DNA of 5,075 nt from Chitinophagaceae bacterium (GTDB lineage: Bacteria > Bacteroidota > Bacteroidia > Chitinophagales > Chitinophagaceae), in the NCBI GenBank assembly GCA_021738605.1, contig JAIPBY010000179.1, forward strand, positions 1-5,075, in the 5' to 3' direction. The notes under the pieces were generated by a model that was not told the DNA's origin, did not search any database, and saw only the letters and a list, made by a program, of their open reading frames with translations. The position numbers were made by a program, and so were the translations under genes. Positions within the stretch are counted from its first letter, which is position 1. The number at the start of each line of letters is the position of its first letter. This document shows, in pieces, positions 4,900-5,075 of this stretch.

Positions 4900-5013
4900 G
4901 GTATAAAATTAAGCTTTTTGGTGAAACCCGCTCTTTGAAATCAAGTAGAAAAATCACCAATATTATGAGAAAATAAACATTTTCATTTTGTAGAAAAGCT
5001 TTAACTCACTAGA
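4900..5013. other. AT-rich intergenic region upstream of hicB
   Basis: These 114 bp lie between the hicB start and the stop of the possible - strand gene at the right edge. Apart from the candidate promoter and inverted half-sites, I see no ORF, RNA gene or terminator hairpin. Confidence 0.5.
4904..4960 (-). promoter_or_regulatory. Candidate hicBA promoter with inverted-repeat half-sites
   Basis: On the - strand, TAATTTTA (complement of 4904-4911) differs from TAnnTTTG at one base and lies 5 bp before the hicB ATG. No matching TTG is seen at the -33 position. TTGGTGA at 4918-4924 and its inverted copy TCACCAA at 4954-4960 are separated by 29 bp, placing their centres 36 bp apart, or about 3.4 helical turns. 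They could be operator half-sites. Both promoter and operator are tentative. Confidence 0.3.
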
Positions 5014-5073
5014 TTATTCTTCAACTGAAAACTCTCTCGGTGCATTGAGCATCTTCCGAATTCCGCAATTGCC
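5014..5073 (-). CDS. Possible C-terminal end of a - strand gene (partial)
   Basis: One - strand frame runs open from the right edge for 19 codons and ends with TAA (5016-5014). Its translation, GNCGIRKMLNAPREFSVEE, looks more protein-like than the other two frames on that strand. The stretch is too short to identify a family or to be sure it is coding. If real, it is upstream of and parallel to hicBA with a 114-bp gap. Confidence 0.35.
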   Translation of the reverse strand, partial: GNCGIRKMLNAPREFSVEE

Positions 5074-5075
5074 CT

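Noticed and set aside
1..5075. Search for tRNA or rRNA genes, insertion-sequence ends or phage genes
   Set aside because: I saw no cloverleaf with a conserved T-arm, no transposase or integrase, and no terminal inverted repeats with target duplications.

Overview
The window looks like chromosomal DNA from a member of the Bacteroidota, probably from the Chitinophagaceae or a nearby group. Three things point there. Several gene starts are preceded by the TAnnTTTG -7 element typical of that phylum. Shine-Dalgarno sequences are weak or absent. The gene content fits: a small glycine-tailed RRM protein, a KorB of the Bacteroidota type, and a TCR/Tet-type MFS exporter. The lineage is an inference from these traits; no rRNA is present to confirm it.

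Layout. Bases 3-95 are the last 30 codons of an unidentified + strand gene. A promoter directly behind its stop probably drives a two-gene unit: a 105-aa Dabb-domain protein (130-447) and a 12-TM TetA-like MFS exporter (465-1694). A 212-bp gap follows. It holds a near-perfect promoter and a leader of about 125 nt, with short direct repeats and a U-rich tract, in front of a 108-aa RNA-recognition-motif protein (1907-2233). That gene ends in a strong, nearly perfectly symmetric intrinsic terminator (2254-2280). Next come a CxxC-containing carboxymuconolactone decarboxylase/AhpD-like protein (2338-2691) and, 31 bp later, the beta subunit of a 2-oxoacid (2-oxoglutarate):ferredoxin oxidoreductase (2723-3757). 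A YciO-type YrdC-domain protein (3836-4441) follows, with a promoter element so close to its ATG that the transcript may be leaderless.

On the - strand, converging on yciO, lies a compact HicBA-type toxin-antitoxin module: a short HicB-like antitoxin (4696-4899) overlapping a HicA-like mRNA interferase (4460-4699) by ATGA. The last 60 bases may be the C-terminus of another - strand gene.

How the genes relate. Most are housekeeping or stress-related and form short independent units rather than one pathway. The clearest units are Dabb + MFS, CMD + korB and hicB + hicA. I do not see a phage, transposon, CRISPR array or clearly new defence system. The items most worth a second look are the leader of the RRM gene, the apparent separation of korB from its alpha subunit, the loss of an essential TetA aspartate in the exporter, and the HicB that lacks room for a DNA-binding domain.
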